Positions 39,956 through 49,385 of a stretch of DNA of 64,000 nt are shown in pieces. The notes under the pieces are model-generated. The model was not told the origin of the DNA, ran no database searches, and saw nothing but the letters and a program-made list of their open reading frames with translations. Source of the DNA: Lonsdalea populi (GTDB lineage Bacteria > Pseudomonadota > Gammaproteobacteria > Enterobacterales > Enterobacteriaceae). The stretch is from positions 2,666,001-2,730,000 of the forward strand of contig NZ_CP065534.1 in the NCBI RefSeq assembly GCF_015999465.1. Reading direction: 5' to 3'. A program made the translations under genes and the position numbers. How positions within the stretch are numbered: the stretch's first letter is position 1; each line of letters opens with the position of its first letter.

Positions 39956-41251
39956 TTAGCCGCCTTTGCTTAATAGGAAGTCCGCCAGCGTGCGAACGCC
40001 CAGTCCGGTTGCGCCCGCTGACCACTGATCGACCGCGCCTTTACGGTAAGTCGCCGAACAGTCGATATGGAGCCACCCCTTCTGGTAGTTCTCCACAAAG
40101 TGGGACAGGAAAGCCGCCGCCGTGCTGGCGCCAGCCGAATGCGCCGGGCTGGCGATGTTATTCAGATCAGCGAAGTTAGACGGCAGTTGCTGACGGTGAA
40201 ACTCCTCTAACGGCAGACGCCAGAAAGGTTCGCCCTCGCGCCCGGCGCTGTTCAGTAAATCTCCGACTAACGCATCGTCAAAGCTGAACAGCGCATGATA
40301 GTCGTTCCCCAGCGCCGTTTTCGCGGCCCCCGTCAGCGTAGCGCAGTCGATAATCCACTGCGGCCTCTGGGCAGATGCGTCGATCAAGCCGTCGGCCAGC
40401 ACCAGGCGCCCTTCGGCATCCGTGTTCATTACCTCCACGGTCTTGCCGTTGCGATAGCTGATGATGTCGCCCAGACGAAACGCATTGCCGCTTACCATGT
40501 TGTCGGCGCAGCACAGATACAGTTTGACGCGCTGGTTCAGCCCTCGCGCCGCCGCCATTGCCAGCGCCCCGGTTACCAGCGCGGCCCCCCCCATATCGGA
40601 CTTCATCGAATCCATAAAGCTGCTGGGTTTCAGGCTATAGCCACCGGTATCGAACGTAATGCCTTTACCGACCAGACAGGCCATCACCGGCGCAACGGGA
40701 TTGCCGGTCGGATTGTAGTCGAGCGCCAGCAATACCGGCTGACGGTCAGAACCACGCCCAACGGTATACAGGCCCGAATAGTTCTGCTGACGCAGGTCTT
40801 CGCCTTTAGTAATGCGGTAAGACACCGCGTCGCAGTTGACGGAACACAGCAGGTCCACCGCGCGGGTTGCCAACTGCTCCGGCCCTAGCGCTTCCGCCGG
40901 CAGGTTGATCGTATCGCGTACCCAATCGACGATTTTCAGTCGGCGATCCAACTCCCGCTGCGCAGCCTCATCCAGCTCGGCCCACTCGACGGTGCGCTTG
41001 CCCTTCGGCCCACGGTAACCCTGCCAGAAAGCCCAGCTACTCTTGAGATCCCATCCCTCGCCTTCCAGCTTGACGCGTTTGATGCCCTGACCGTCGATTT
41101 TACGGCCGGCGCGCTGGATGATAGCCAGCGGTTTATCGCCTGTCAGATGGATGGTAAACCCTTGTTCACCAGAGGTTAACGTTGCTTTTTCGCCCCAGCG
41201 AGCGTCTGCCGGCTGGTGGGAAAGGCTAATTGTCATAGCTTCGGTTGTCAT
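39956..41251 (-). CDS. pepB: Aminopeptidase B (M17 family) PepB
   Basis: Leucyl-aminopeptidase-family metallopeptidase with two metals in the active site. Catalytic region [30 protein letters not shown] and the signature NTDAEGRL are intact. The N-terminal domain begins [23 protein letters not shown], close to E. coli PepB. A GTG at 41257 is possible, but I chose the ATG at 41251 (431 aa). In E. coli pepB directly follows iscX at the end of the isc operon; here that whole stretch is missing upstream. Confidence 0.95.
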   Translation of the reverse strand: MTTEAMTISLSHQPADARWGEKATLTSGEQGFTIHLTGDKPLAIIQRAGRKIDGQGIKRVKLEGEGWDLKSSWAFWQGYRGPKGKRTVEWAELDEAAQRELDRRLKIVDWVRDTINLPAEALGPEQLATRAVDLLCSVNCDAVSYRITKGEDLRQQNYSGLYTVGRGSDRQPVLLALDYNPTGNPVAPVMACLVGKGITFDTGGYSLKPSSFMDSMKSDMGGAALVTGALAMAAARGLNQRVKLYLCCADNMVSGNAFRLGDIISYRNGKTVEVMNTDAEGRLVLADGLIDASAQRPQWIIDCATLTGAAKTALGNDYHALFSFDDALVGDLLNSAGREGEPFWRLPLEEFHRQQLPSNFADLNNIASPAHSAGASTAAAFLSHFVENYQKGWLHIDCSATYRKGAVDQWSAGATGLGVRTLADFLLSKGG

Positions 41252-42017
41252 AATCACGTTCCCTATTGCGCATGTCTTTCATCAGGCCGCTCAGCCATGA
41301 AGAAAAAAAACGGCCGCCGTGAAGGCGCGCCTGTGATGCTGGTAATTCAGCTTTTATCCAACCAGAGAACCGCGTCTCTTCCAACCTTTTTAGGTCGCGG
41401 TTCGATGGCCGATCGTTCAAATCATGCCGCTGCATTTTTCGTCATGCAGTTGGGCCGCTTCTAAAGGAATCGGTATGGCGATAATCAACCGCCGATCCCG
41501 TGTATATCCGTTTCGCCGCACGGGCTGACAGGAACAAAAGCCTTTGCGTGTATCAATATAGTGTAATGTGGCGTTTTTACGCCCCACACCTCATATTCAC
41601 ATGCGGTGGTCGTCTGAAGGTTTCAAAACACCGTTCTCTCCACTTAGCCAGTCGAGCACCATGGTCATATTGGTGCAGGTTTATGGCTAATCCTGCAGAC
41701 CTTGCATTCTTCCGCATAAAACTCGTGCCAAGATACCATATATGCGCCTTACGACTGGCGTAACTCGTTGGAAGAGAGGATCGAAAACAAGAAAAATCCC
41801 GGATGGCACCAGCACATGGGAGAGCGAGATGAATAGAAATTCGGGTTGATAAGCAAATAAGCCGCGATGGCGATGAAGCGTTGAACGGTTCAACACACCT
41901 CAACCGAGCATTGGCTCAGACTCGCGCTAGGGTCATCACCGCATGGGACGCGCGTTGGCTGCAACGTTGACCGAGCTAAAGCCCGGCCAACCACGTCTGT
42001 TCGACTTATGGGAAACG
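41252..42017. other. Unrecognised sequence where iscU-iscA-hscB-hscA-fdx-iscX should be
   Basis: Between iscS and pepB, enterobacteria normally carry six genes (about 4 kb). Here there are only 766 bp, and in no frame could I see traces of IscU, IscA, HscB, HscA, Fdx or IscX. Minus-strand frames of 69 and 108 codons (41435-41226, 41903-41577) and a plus-strand 47-codon frame (41943-42086, running antisense into iscS) have no recognisable family. The DNA may come from the event that removed the genes. Confidence 0.7.
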
Positions 42018-43235
42018 TCAGAATTGAGGCGCGCCTGCAACGCGGGTGCTCCTGGCGCTCTGTTTGAAGGCTTTCCAGCCAGGTGAAAGGCTACGCAGTC
42101 GATCGACGGCTTTATGCACCTGCGCGATGGCGTAATCCACCTCTTCTTCCGTGCTGAAACGCCCCAGCGAAAAGCGAATAGAGCTCAACGCCAGCGTTTC
42201 ATTTACCCCGAGCGCCCGCAGCACATAGGAAGGCTCCAGACTAGCGGAAGTACAGGCAGAACCGGAGGAGACCGCCAGATCTTTCAGCGCCATCAGCAGC
42301 GATTCGCCCTCGACGAAGTCGAAGCTAACGTTGAGAAGAGTGGGGATGCTCTGAGACAGGTCGCCATTCAGGTAGATCTCTTCTATATCCCTAAGGCCGT
42401 TCCACAACCGATCGCGCAGGGCGCGCAGCCGCGAAGATTCAGCCTCCATGCCCTCGGCGGCGATGCGATAAGCTTCGCCCATACCGACGATCTGATGTAC
42501 AGGCAGCGTACCGGAACGCATGCCGCGCTCGTGCCCGCCGCCGTGCATCTGCGCATGAATACGCACACGCGGATTGCGGCGAACGAACAGTGCGCCGATG
42601 CCTTTTGGGCCATAAATTTTATGAGCGGAGAACGACATCAGATCGACGTTGAGCTGACCAAGATCGATCGGTAATTTGCCGACGCTCTGCGTAGCATCGA
42701 CATGGTAGATCACGCTATGGCGATGGCAAAGATCGCCGATAGCGGCGATATCCTGCACCACGCCGACTTCGTTGTTGGCATGCATGATGGAAACCAGAAT
42801 CGTATCATCGCGGAAAGCGGCTTCCAGTTCGCTCAAATCAATGATGCCGTTGCTCTTCGGCGTCAGGTAGGTGACGTCAAACCCTTCTCGCTCTAGATGG
42901 TAACAAGGGTCCAGCACGGCTTTGTGTTCGGTGACGCAGGTAATGATGTGCTTACCCTTTTCCCGATGAGCGCTGGCGGCGCCTTTAATCGCCAGATTGT
43001 CGGCTTCCGTGGCGCCCGAGGTGAAGATGATTTCACGAGGGTCCGCGCCAACCAGAAAGGCAATGTGGTTGCGGGCCACGTCCACCGCCTCTTCCGCCTG
43101 CCAGCCGTAACGATGCGAACGGGACGCGGCATTGCCGAACGTGCCGTCCATCGTCAGGAACTTCATCATTTTTTCAGCCACGCGCGGATCAACCGGCGTA
43201 GTGGCTGAATAATCCAGATAGATGGGTAACTTCAT
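42018..43235 (-). CDS. iscS: Cysteine desulfurase IscS with divergent C-terminus
   Basis: PLP enzyme that takes sulfur from cysteine and passes it as persulfide to Fe-S scaffolds and to tRNA and cofactor thiolation proteins. PLP lysine in [11 protein letters not shown] and catalytic loop [21 protein letters not shown] are intact, and the match to E. coli IscS is close from residue 1 to about 392. The last 13 residues ([13 protein letters not shown]) do not resemble the conserved enterobacterial ending VDLNSIEWAHH. The C-terminal tail region takes part in docking IscU, whose gene is absent here. So catalysis should be kept, but the scaffold contact may be changed. Follows iscR by 120 bp. Confidence 0.95.
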   Translation of the reverse strand: MKLPIYLDYSATTPVDPRVAEKMMKFLTMDGTFGNAASRSHRYGWQAEEAVDVARNHIAFLVGADPREIIFTSGATEADNLAIKGAASAHREKGKHIITCVTEHKAVLDPCYHLEREGFDVTYLTPKSNGIIDLSELEAAFRDDTILVSIMHANNEVGVVQDIAAIGDLCHRHSVIYHVDATQSVGKLPIDLGQLNVDLMSFSAHKIYGPKGIGALFVRRNPRVRIHAQMHGGGHERGMRSGTLPVHQIVGMGEAYRIAAEGMEAESSRLRALRDRLWNGLRDIEEIYLNGDLSQSIPTLLNVSFDFVEGESLLMALKDLAVSSGSACTSASLEPSYVLRALGVNETLALSSIRFSLGRFSTEEEVDYAIAQVHKAVDRLRSLSPGWKAFKQSARSTRVAGAPQF

Positions 43236-43355
43236 CGCTCATTCACTCCGTACTTCACATCAAAACGTACTCTGCGTTTTGTTTATTGTCGGGCGCTCCT
43301 GCCCGTGTCCCTCAGGGCCAACGCCATGCGTTGTCAGCACTTCTCCCGAACGCGA

Positions 43356-43850
43356 TTAGGCGCGCAGATTGACGTTGATCGTTTCCTGCGTGCGGCCGGT
43401 AGAGGTACGGCGCGTATCGGCATCCTGACGGTCAGCAACATCAAGAATATCTTTGTTGTTGACCAGCTCGCCCAGGGTAATGTTGTTGAGGAAATCGGTG
43501 ATGCGGTCGCTCAGATCGCGCCACAGCGTGTGCGTCAGGCAGCGGTCACCACCCTGGCAGCCTTCACGCCCCTGGCAACGGGTGGCATCGACCGACTCGT
43601 CAACGGCGGAAATAACCGCGCCGACGGCGATGTCATTGGCGTCTCTCCCCAACAAATAACCACCGCCCGGGCCACGCACGCTGGAAACCAGGCCGTTTTT
43701 ACGCAAGCGGGAGAACAGTTGTTCAAGATACGAAAGCGAAATACCCTGACGTTCAGAGATGTCGGCCAGCGGAACAGGGCCTTCCTGAGAGTGCAGCGCC
43801 ACATCGAGCATGGCGGTAACAGCGTAACGGCCTTTAGATGTCAGTCTCAT
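43356..43850 (-). CDS. iscR: Fe-S cluster regulator IscR
   Basis: Rrf2-family regulator that senses [2Fe-2S] status. It represses isc when loaded, and as apo-protein also controls other promoters including suf. Winged helix ([39 protein letters not shown]) and the three cluster cysteines in [13 protein letters not shown] are intact. 164 aa. Two IscR-type operators precede it. Retained although the scaffold genes that supply its cluster are missing here. Confidence 0.96.
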   Translation of the reverse strand: MRLTSKGRYAVTAMLDVALHSQEGPVPLADISERQGISLSYLEQLFSRLRKNGLVSSVRGPGGGYLLGRDANDIAVGAVISAVDESVDATRCQGREGCQGGDRCLTHTLWRDLSDRITDFLNNITLGELVNNKDILDVADRQDADTRRTSTGRTQETINVNLRA

Positions 43851-43920
43851 ATCAATAGTATCCGTAGAGTAACCCTGCGTTGTGAATACAGGGAGAGTCG
43901 AAATGTGACATTAGTCTGTC

Positions 43921-43970
43921 ATTCCCGAGTATTTCAGTCAAGTATTTATCCGAGTAAATCACTCAACTAT
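43921..43970 (-). promoter_or_regulatory. Two adjacent type 1 IscR operators at the iscR promoter
   Basis: On the minus strand two abutting 25-bp motifs, 43970-43946 (begins ATAGTTGAGT, contains TTTACTCGG) and 43945-43921 (begins ATACTTGACT, contains ATACTCGGGAAT), match the E. coli iscR site pattern. They lie 71-120 bp before the iscR ATG; TTGACT in the second could serve as a -35 element. Confidence 0.8.
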
Positions 43971-43980
43971 TACTCGCTTC

Positions 43981-44703
43981 TCAACGGTCATTTTTATGGA
44001 TAGAACTGAGGATGCCACGCAGTATATTCAGCTCCTGACTTTCCGGGCGCGCGCGGGTAAACAACCTGCGCAGCTTGCTCATCACCTGCCCCTGATGCGC
44101 CTGGCGGATAAAACCGGTCTCCAGCAGCGTGGATTCCAGATGCTGATAAAAGCGCTCCAGATCGTCCACCAACGGATACGGGGTTTCTTCATGATCGGGC
44201 GTATCCATCTGTTCGTTATGCTGGTGCGCGACACGGATTTCGTAAGACAGAATCTGCACCGCCATCGCCAGATTCAGCGAGCTGTACTCAGGGTTAGCCG
44301 GGATCGCCACATGATAATGACATTTCTGCAGTTCATCATTAGTCAACCCAACGCGCTCGCGGCCGAACACGATGGCGACTGGCGCATGACGGGACTCTTG
44401 CGCGCTGCGAACGCCGCACTCGCGGGGTTCCAGCATCGGCCACGGCAGCGTGCGCGAACGCGCGCTGGTCCCAATAACCAGACTGCAACCTTCCAGCGCC
44501 TGATCCAGATTTTCAACCAGCGTCGCATTCCCGATGACGTCGCTCGCGCCGGCGGAAAGCGCAATCGCCTGTGAATCAGGCTTAACCAGCGGATTGACCA
44601 GATAAAGATTGCTCAACCCCATGGTTTTCATCGCCCGTGCGGCCGATCCCATGTTACCGGTGTGGGACGTTTCAACCAGGACAATGCGTATATTTTCTAA
44701 CAT
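43981..44703 (-). CDS. trmJ: tRNA (Cm32/Um32) methyltransferase TrmJ
   Basis: SPOUT-class 2'-O-methyltransferase acting on position 32 of tRNAs. Start [27 protein letters not shown], then [15 protein letters not shown] and [18 protein letters not shown], the knot motifs that bind SAM. 240 aa, slightly shorter at the C-terminus than E. coli (246). As in E. coli it lies next to iscR, divergent from suhB. Confidence 0.95.
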   Translation of the reverse strand: MLENIRIVLVETSHTGNMGSAARAMKTMGLSNLYLVNPLVKPDSQAIALSAGASDVIGNATLVENLDQALEGCSLVIGTSARSRTLPWPMLEPRECGVRSAQESRHAPVAIVFGRERVGLTNDELQKCHYHVAIPANPEYSSLNLAMAVQILSYEIRVAHQHNEQMDTPDHEETPYPLVDDLERFYQHLESTLLETGFIRQAHQGQVMSKLRRLFTRARPESQELNILRGILSSIHKNDR

Positions 44704-44823
44704 GCTGACTCGATAGTGCGAAAAAGGAAATGCGGACTATGTTAACACAATCTTCGCTATTTTCTCTTTTGCTGGTATACTGCGCGCCGATTTCTGTTCT
44801 TTAACATTCTTGTGGACGATACC

Positions 44824-45627
44824 ATGCATCCGATGCTGAACATTGCCGTGCGCGCCGCGCGTAAAGGCGGTAACTTAATTGCCAAAAACTATGAAACGCC
44901 TGACGCCGTTGAGGCTAGCCAAAAAGGCAATAACGATTTTGTCACCAATGTCGATCGGGATGCAGAGCGCCTGATTATTGAAATCATTCGCAAATCCTAC
45001 CCTCAGCACACCATCATCAGTGAAGAGTGCGGAGAACTGGTCGGAGAAGACCAGGATGTTCAATGGATTATCGATCCCCTGGATGGCACTTCCAACTTTA
45101 TTAAACGTCTGCCGCACTTCGCGGTTTCCATCGCTGTTCGCATCAAAGGTCGCACCGAAGTCGCGGTAGTTTACGATCCGATGCGTAATGAGCTGTTCAC
45201 CGCCACTCGCGGTCAGGGCGCTCAGTTGAACGGCTACCGTCTGCGCAGCAGCAACGCTCGCGATTTGGACGGCACAATCCTCGCTACCGGCTTCCCGTTC
45301 AAGCACAAACAGCATTCCGCCAGCTACTTCCGCATGATGGAAGGTCTGTTCGGTCTGTGCGCGGATTTCCGTCGCACCGGTTCCGCCGCGCTGGATCTGG
45401 CTTATGTCGCCGCTGGCCGCGTGGATGGCTTCTTCGAAATCGGCCTGAAACCGTGGGACTTCGCTGGCGGAGAGCTGCTGGTACGTGAAGCAGGCGGTAT
45501 CGTGACCGACTTCGTCGGCGGCCACAATTACCTGACGACCGGCAACATCGTCGCCGGTAACCCGCGCGTGGTGAAATCTCTGTTGTCTAACGTGCGCGAC
45601 AACCTGAGCGACGCTCTGAAACGTTAA
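44824..45627 (+). CDS. suhB: Inositol-1-monophosphatase SuhB
   Basis: Mg-dependent inositol monophosphatase that is also an rRNA transcription antitermination factor with NusA. Metal site VQWIIDPLDGTSNFIKRLPHFAVS and second metal motif KPWDFAGGELLVREAGG are intact. The frame opens earlier with GTG at 44812, but MHPMLNIAVRAARKGGNLIAK at 44824 is the family start, giving 267 aa. A GGTTAGCC/GGCTAACC hairpin follows the stop at 45637-45662. Confidence 0.96.
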   Translation: MHPMLNIAVRAARKGGNLIAKNYETPDAVEASQKGNNDFVTNVDRDAERLIIEIIRKSYPQHTIISEECGELVGEDQDVQWIIDPLDGTSNFIKRLPHFAVSIAVRIKGRTEVAVVYDPMRNELFTATRGQGAQLNGYRLRSSNARDLDGTILATGFPFKHKQHSASYFRMMEGLFGLCADFRRTGSAALDLAYVAAGRVDGFFEIGLKPWDFAGGELLVREAGGIVTDFVGGHNYLTTGNIVAGNPRVVKSLLSNVRDNLSDALKR

Positions 45628-45636
45628 GTTTCTCTC

Positions 45637-45662
45637 GGTTAGCCGACGTCAGTGGGCTAACC
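45637..45662 (+). terminator. Hairpin after suhB
   Basis: GGTTAGCC/GGCTAACC stem with a ten-base loop 10 bp after the suhB stop. The T-run is weak (GCCGCTTTCC), so termination efficiency is uncertain. Confidence 0.5.
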
Positions 45663-46127
45663 GCCGCTTTCCTCTATCCCCTTAGTGACATCCTTTCTAT
45701 TTACCACTATTTATCAATAAATTACCTAACCCCTCCATCATCGCGCTCATCAACACAGGCAAAACATCTCATAGCGAAGAGCGCGTTTTACGCGCTGGTG
45801 ACGAGCAAATCGTCTTATGCATCCTCATACGCTTGTTTTGTTAATAATGACGAGAGAGAAAAGCACGAGCGTTGTCCCTGATCTTCCCCGTACACACAAA
45901 AACTCATGCGGCGGCAGCCTAAAGCACTCCACCTATATCTCTTCACAACCTGGTTCCATCTCCTTCTTAAGACGAAAGCGTGATTTTATGCACTTTAATC
46001 ACATAAAGGCCGACCACATAACCGCTCGCTAATTTTTGTTTTTTAACTTTTTTGTTGGTTGAAAGCTATCTGATTAAATATGATAATAATTATTAAACTC
46101 ATTTTAAGAATGGAGTGCGGTCGCATT
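45663..46127 (+). promoter_or_regulatory. Promoter region of the iron-chelate importer with a Fur-like box
   Basis: 465 bp without a convincing gene. Close to the end, about 46078-46097, lies an A/T palindrome (ATGATAATAATTATTA) resembling a Fur box, placed 30-50 bp before the start of the binding-protein gene. The rest (45663-46075) shows nothing recognisable. Confidence 0.6.
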
Positions 46128-47252
46128 ATGTTCATCACCTTATTTCGACATGTTTTACTGGTCACCGCACTGGCGGCCTCTTTTATCAGCCATGCCACGC
46201 AGTATCCCGTCACGGTGACCGATCTCGACGGTCAGAACGTCACTCTCAAGCAAGAGCCCCGGCGTATTGTTCTGCAGGACGGCCGCGATATCATGGCGTT
46301 AGCGCTGCTGGATCGGGAAAATCCGTTCCAGCGGTTGGTAGCCTGGAATAATCTGCCCAGAACGTCCGATACCGCCACATGGAATATATTGAAAAGCAAA
46401 TGGCCTCAGGCGGCGTCTATTCTGGAAATGGGGTTCAGCGACAAAGGCGATATCGAGCTGGAAAGCGTGTTGGCGCAGCGGCCCGATCTGATGATTGCGC
46501 AAATGCGCGCCAAACCCACGCTGACCGAAAGCGGCGTTATCAGTAAACTGCGCACGCTCGGCATCCCGGTCCTTTTCATCGATTATGAAGTCTCTCCCAT
46601 CAAGAATACGGCGGAAAGCATCACCCTACTGGGGCGTGTACTTAACCGTGAAGACAACGCCAAAGCCTATACGGATTTCTACCGCCAGCATCTCGCCGCC
46701 ATTCAGCAACGCACCGCCAATCTCTCGCCGAAAGCCAACGTATTCGTCGAGGCGCTGGCCGGCAGGTCCGAGTCCTGCTGCTTCAGCCATGCGCATAACG
46801 GCTGGGGCGGACTGGTCGAAGCCGCCGGCGCACGCAACATCGGATCGGAACTGCTTCCCGGCGCGAATGGCTACGTCTCTCTGGAAAAGCTCATCAGCAT
46901 GAAGCCGGATGTGTACATTATGACCGGGTCTACGCGTGGTAACGGCACCAGTCCGCTGTTACCGCTGGGCTACAGCGCGGATAAGGCGAAGATTGATGCC
47001 AGGGGCAATCAGCTGCTTAGCCGTACGGGCGTAGCGCAAATTCCGGCGGTGCAGGAGAAACACGCTTTCGGCCTGTATCACCACTTCTACAATCATCCGT
47101 ACAACATCATCGGTGTGGAGTACCTGACTAAAGCCATCTATCCCCATCAGTTCACCGATTTGAATCCGGATGAGTCCTACCGCGAAATCATTCGCCGTTT
47201 CACCACCTTGCCCGATAACGAATTTATTTTTTCCTGGAAACAGGCTAAGTAA
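46128..47252 (+). CDS. Iron-chelate ABC transporter, periplasmic binding protein
   Basis: Class III (TroA/FecB-like, PF01497) substrate-binding protein. Signal peptide MFITLFRHVLLVTALAASFISHA, then VTVTDLDGQNVTLKQEPRRIVL, the usual mature start of ferric-siderophore binders. The two lobes are joined by a long helix, and the C-lobe has GANGYVSLEKLISMKPDVYIMTG. Frame opens at 46080, but that ATG lies in the Fur-like box and lacks a signal peptide; 46128 is preferred (374 aa). Precedes permease (5-bp gap) and ATPase. Substrate (siderophore, heme or other chelate) cannot be told. Confidence 0.88.
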   Translation: MFITLFRHVLLVTALAASFISHATQYPVTVTDLDGQNVTLKQEPRRIVLQDGRDIMALALLDRENPFQRLVAWNNLPRTSDTATWNILKSKWPQAASILEMGFSDKGDIELESVLAQRPDLMIAQMRAKPTLTESGVISKLRTLGIPVLFIDYEVSPIKNTAESITLLGRVLNREDNAKAYTDFYRQHLAAIQQRTANLSPKANVFVEALAGRSESCCFSHAHNGWGGLVEAAGARNIGSELLPGANGYVSLEKLISMKPDVYIMTGSTRGNGTSPLLPLGYSADKAKIDARGNQLLSRTGVAQIPAVQEKHAFGLYHHFYNHPYNIIGVEYLTKAIYPHQFTDLNPDESYREIIRRFTTLPDNEFIFSWKQAK

Positions 47253-47257
47253 CGTTC

Positions 47258-48340
47258 ATGAGTGTTACAACCGAATCGACTCACCACGGCAGCTCCGCTG
47301 CCGAAAACCGCATTATGCATCGTTATCAGCATATCGTCCGACACCGCCTGCTGATTATGTCCATCCTGGCGATGGCGATCGTCGCCTCGCTGCTGCTGGA
47401 CTTTGTCCTCGGCCCATCGGGCCTGCCGCTGAAAACGCTGTGGCACACGCTGACCGACCCCGCCGCGGCAGATGCCGGTATTCGCGTGATCGTCTGGGAT
47501 ATCCGCCTGCCCTATGCGCTTATGGCGGTCGTCGTCGGTCTGGCGCTGGGGATCGCGGGTGCGGAAATGCAGACCATCCTCAATAACCCGCTCGCCAGCC
47601 CGTTTACGTTGGGCGTCTCCTCGGCCGCCGCTTTCGGCGCGGCGCTGGCCATCGTGCTGGGCATCGGCATTCCCGGTATTCCGGGCCAGTGGTTTATCTC
47701 GGCCAACGCCTTCCTGTTCGCGCTGTTGGCCGCGCTGCTGCTTGATGCCGTCACCCGCTGGACGCAGGTCGCCACATCGGGCGTCGTGCTATTCGGTATC
47801 GCGTTAGTTTTCACTTTCAACGCGCTGGTTTCCATGCTGCAGTTCGTCGCCAACGAAGATACGCTGCAGGGACTCGTCTTCTGGACCATGGGCAGCCTGG
47901 CCCGCGCATCCTGGGAAAAACTGGGTATTCTGTTGCTGGTGCTGGCTGCCGTCATGCCGCTCTCTATGGCTAACGCCTGGAAGCTGACGGCACTGCGTCT
48001 GGGCGAAGACCGGGCGGTCAGCTTCGGCATTAACGTGCGGCGTCTGCGTCTGGCATCGCTGCTGCGCATCAGTATGCTTTCCGCGCTGTCGGTCGCGTTC
48101 GTCGGCCCCATCGGTTTTATCGGACTGGTGGCGCCGCACATCGCCCGCCTCATTTTCGGAGAAGACCACCGTTTTTATCTGCCGGCCAGCGCCCTGACCG
48201 GCGCGTTGGTACTATCGCTGGCCTCCGTGGTGTCCAAAAATCTGCTGCCGGGCGTCATCATTCCCGTCGGCATTGTCACCTCCTTGATCGGCGTGCCCTT
48301 CTTCCTGAGTATTATTCTGCGGCATAGGGGGAGCATATGA
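47258..48340 (+). CDS. FecCD-family iron-chelate ABC permease
   Basis: Inner-membrane permease with about nine to ten helices; BtuC/FhuB/FecD family. Markers: RLPYALMAVVVGLALGIAGAEMQ near residue 90, NNPLASPFTLGVSSAAAFGAA, and FVGPIGFIGLVAPHIARL, the loop that contacts the ATPase. 360 aa. It overlaps the ATPase gene by four bases (ATGA). A single permease gene suggests it works as a homodimer. Confidence 0.92.
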   Translation: MSVTTESTHHGSSAAENRIMHRYQHIVRHRLLIMSILAMAIVASLLLDFVLGPSGLPLKTLWHTLTDPAAADAGIRVIVWDIRLPYALMAVVVGLALGIAGAEMQTILNNPLASPFTLGVSSAAAFGAALAIVLGIGIPGIPGQWFISANAFLFALLAALLLDAVTRWTQVATSGVVLFGIALVFTFNALVSMLQFVANEDTLQGLVFWTMGSLARASWEKLGILLLVLAAVMPLSMANAWKLTALRLGEDRAVSFGINVRRLRLASLLRISMLSALSVAFVGPIGFIGLVAPHIARLIFGEDHRFYLPASALTGALVLSLASVVSKNLLPGVIIPVGIVTSLIGVPFFLSIILRHRGSI

Positions 48341-49134
48341 ATTCGTCACCCAAGGGGCTCACCCTTGCCCACTTCCACGCCGGCTATCCTAAGCGCCCGG
48401 TGATCGCGGATCTCAACGTGCCAAAACTGCCGAGAGGCAAAATCACCGTGTTGCTGGGGCCGAATGGGAGCGGGAAATCCACGCTGCTACGGGCGATGGC
48501 CGGGCTGGGCAATGCGAAAGGGGCCGTGTATCTGGACGACGTGAACCTGATGCAGCTGCCTTTCAGCAAACGCGCCGAAAACGTGGTTTATCTGCCCCAG
48601 TCGCTGCCGGCCGGGGTGCATCTGCACGTCCTGGAATCGATCATTGTCGCCCAGCGCGCCAGCGGAGGCTTGTCCCGGCCCGGCGATAAAGATGAGGTTA
48701 TGACGCTGCTTCGACAACTCGGCATTGAGCATCTGGCATTGAGCTACCTGGACCAGTTGTCCGGAGGTCAGAAGCAACTGGTCGGGCTGGCACAGTCGCT
48801 GATCCGTCAGCCGTCTCTGCTGCTACTGGATGAGCCGCTCAGCGCGCTCGATCTCAACTATCAGTTCCACGTGATGGATCTGGTACGGCGAGAAACCCAG
48901 CGCCGGAACATCGTCACCGTGGTGGTGGTCCACGACATTAACATCGCGCTTCGCCACGGCGATCACGTGTTGATGCTGCAAAATGGACAGCTGATTGCCG
49001 ATGGCGAACCGGCTGAAGTGATTACCGCTGAGAGTCTGGCCCGCGTTTACGGCGTTCGCGGGCGAATCGAGCGGTGTTCACAGGGAATACCGCAGGTGAT
49101 GATCGATGGACTGGTCACGGAGCCGATGCAGTAA
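48337..49134 (+). CDS. Iron-chelate ABC transporter ATPase
   Basis: FecE/FhuC-type ATP-binding subunit. Walker A GPNGSGKSTLLRA (about residue 43), ABC signature LSGGQKQLVGLAQ, Walker B LLLLDEPLSALDL and the switch histidine in VVVVHDIN are intact. 265 aa. Last gene of the three-gene importer; no outer-membrane receptor gene lies beside it. Confidence 0.93.
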   Translation: MNSSPKGLTLAHFHAGYPKRPVIADLNVPKLPRGKITVLLGPNGSGKSTLLRAMAGLGNAKGAVYLDDVNLMQLPFSKRAENVVYLPQSLPAGVHLHVLESIIVAQRASGGLSRPGDKDEVMTLLRQLGIEHLALSYLDQLSGGQKQLVGLAQSLIRQPSLLLLDEPLSALDLNYQFHVMDLVRRETQRRNIVTVVVVHDINIALRHGDHVLMLQNGQLIADGEPAEVITAESLARVYGVRGRIERCSQGIPQVMIDGLVTEPMQ

Positions 49135-49385
49135 CCTTTCCGCCCCGGTCTATGCCGGGGCTTTAAGCTGCTAGCCTCCCGACAGTCGTCGAAACGTAGG
49201 GAAACCGTCGTGATTATCCCGTAAACGGGCAAATCCCCCCATCATGGCGGGTTGAGCGTTGACGTACAGCCCCCCCCACCACCAGCAATGCGCCGCCGCT
49301 CAGGGACAACGCACACCAGGGGACCTGCTGCCAGTCGGCCCGGCCATCGCGACGTCATTGCACCGAATACCATCATTACCTCTGA

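Noticed and set aside
42018..43235. IscS as NifS or SufS instead
   Set aside because: The catalytic loop [21 protein letters not shown] and the near-identity to E. coli IscS, plus the iscR neighbour, make it IscS.
45817..46032. 71-codon plus-strand frame between suhB and the importer
   Set aside because: No ribosome site and no resemblance to a known protein.
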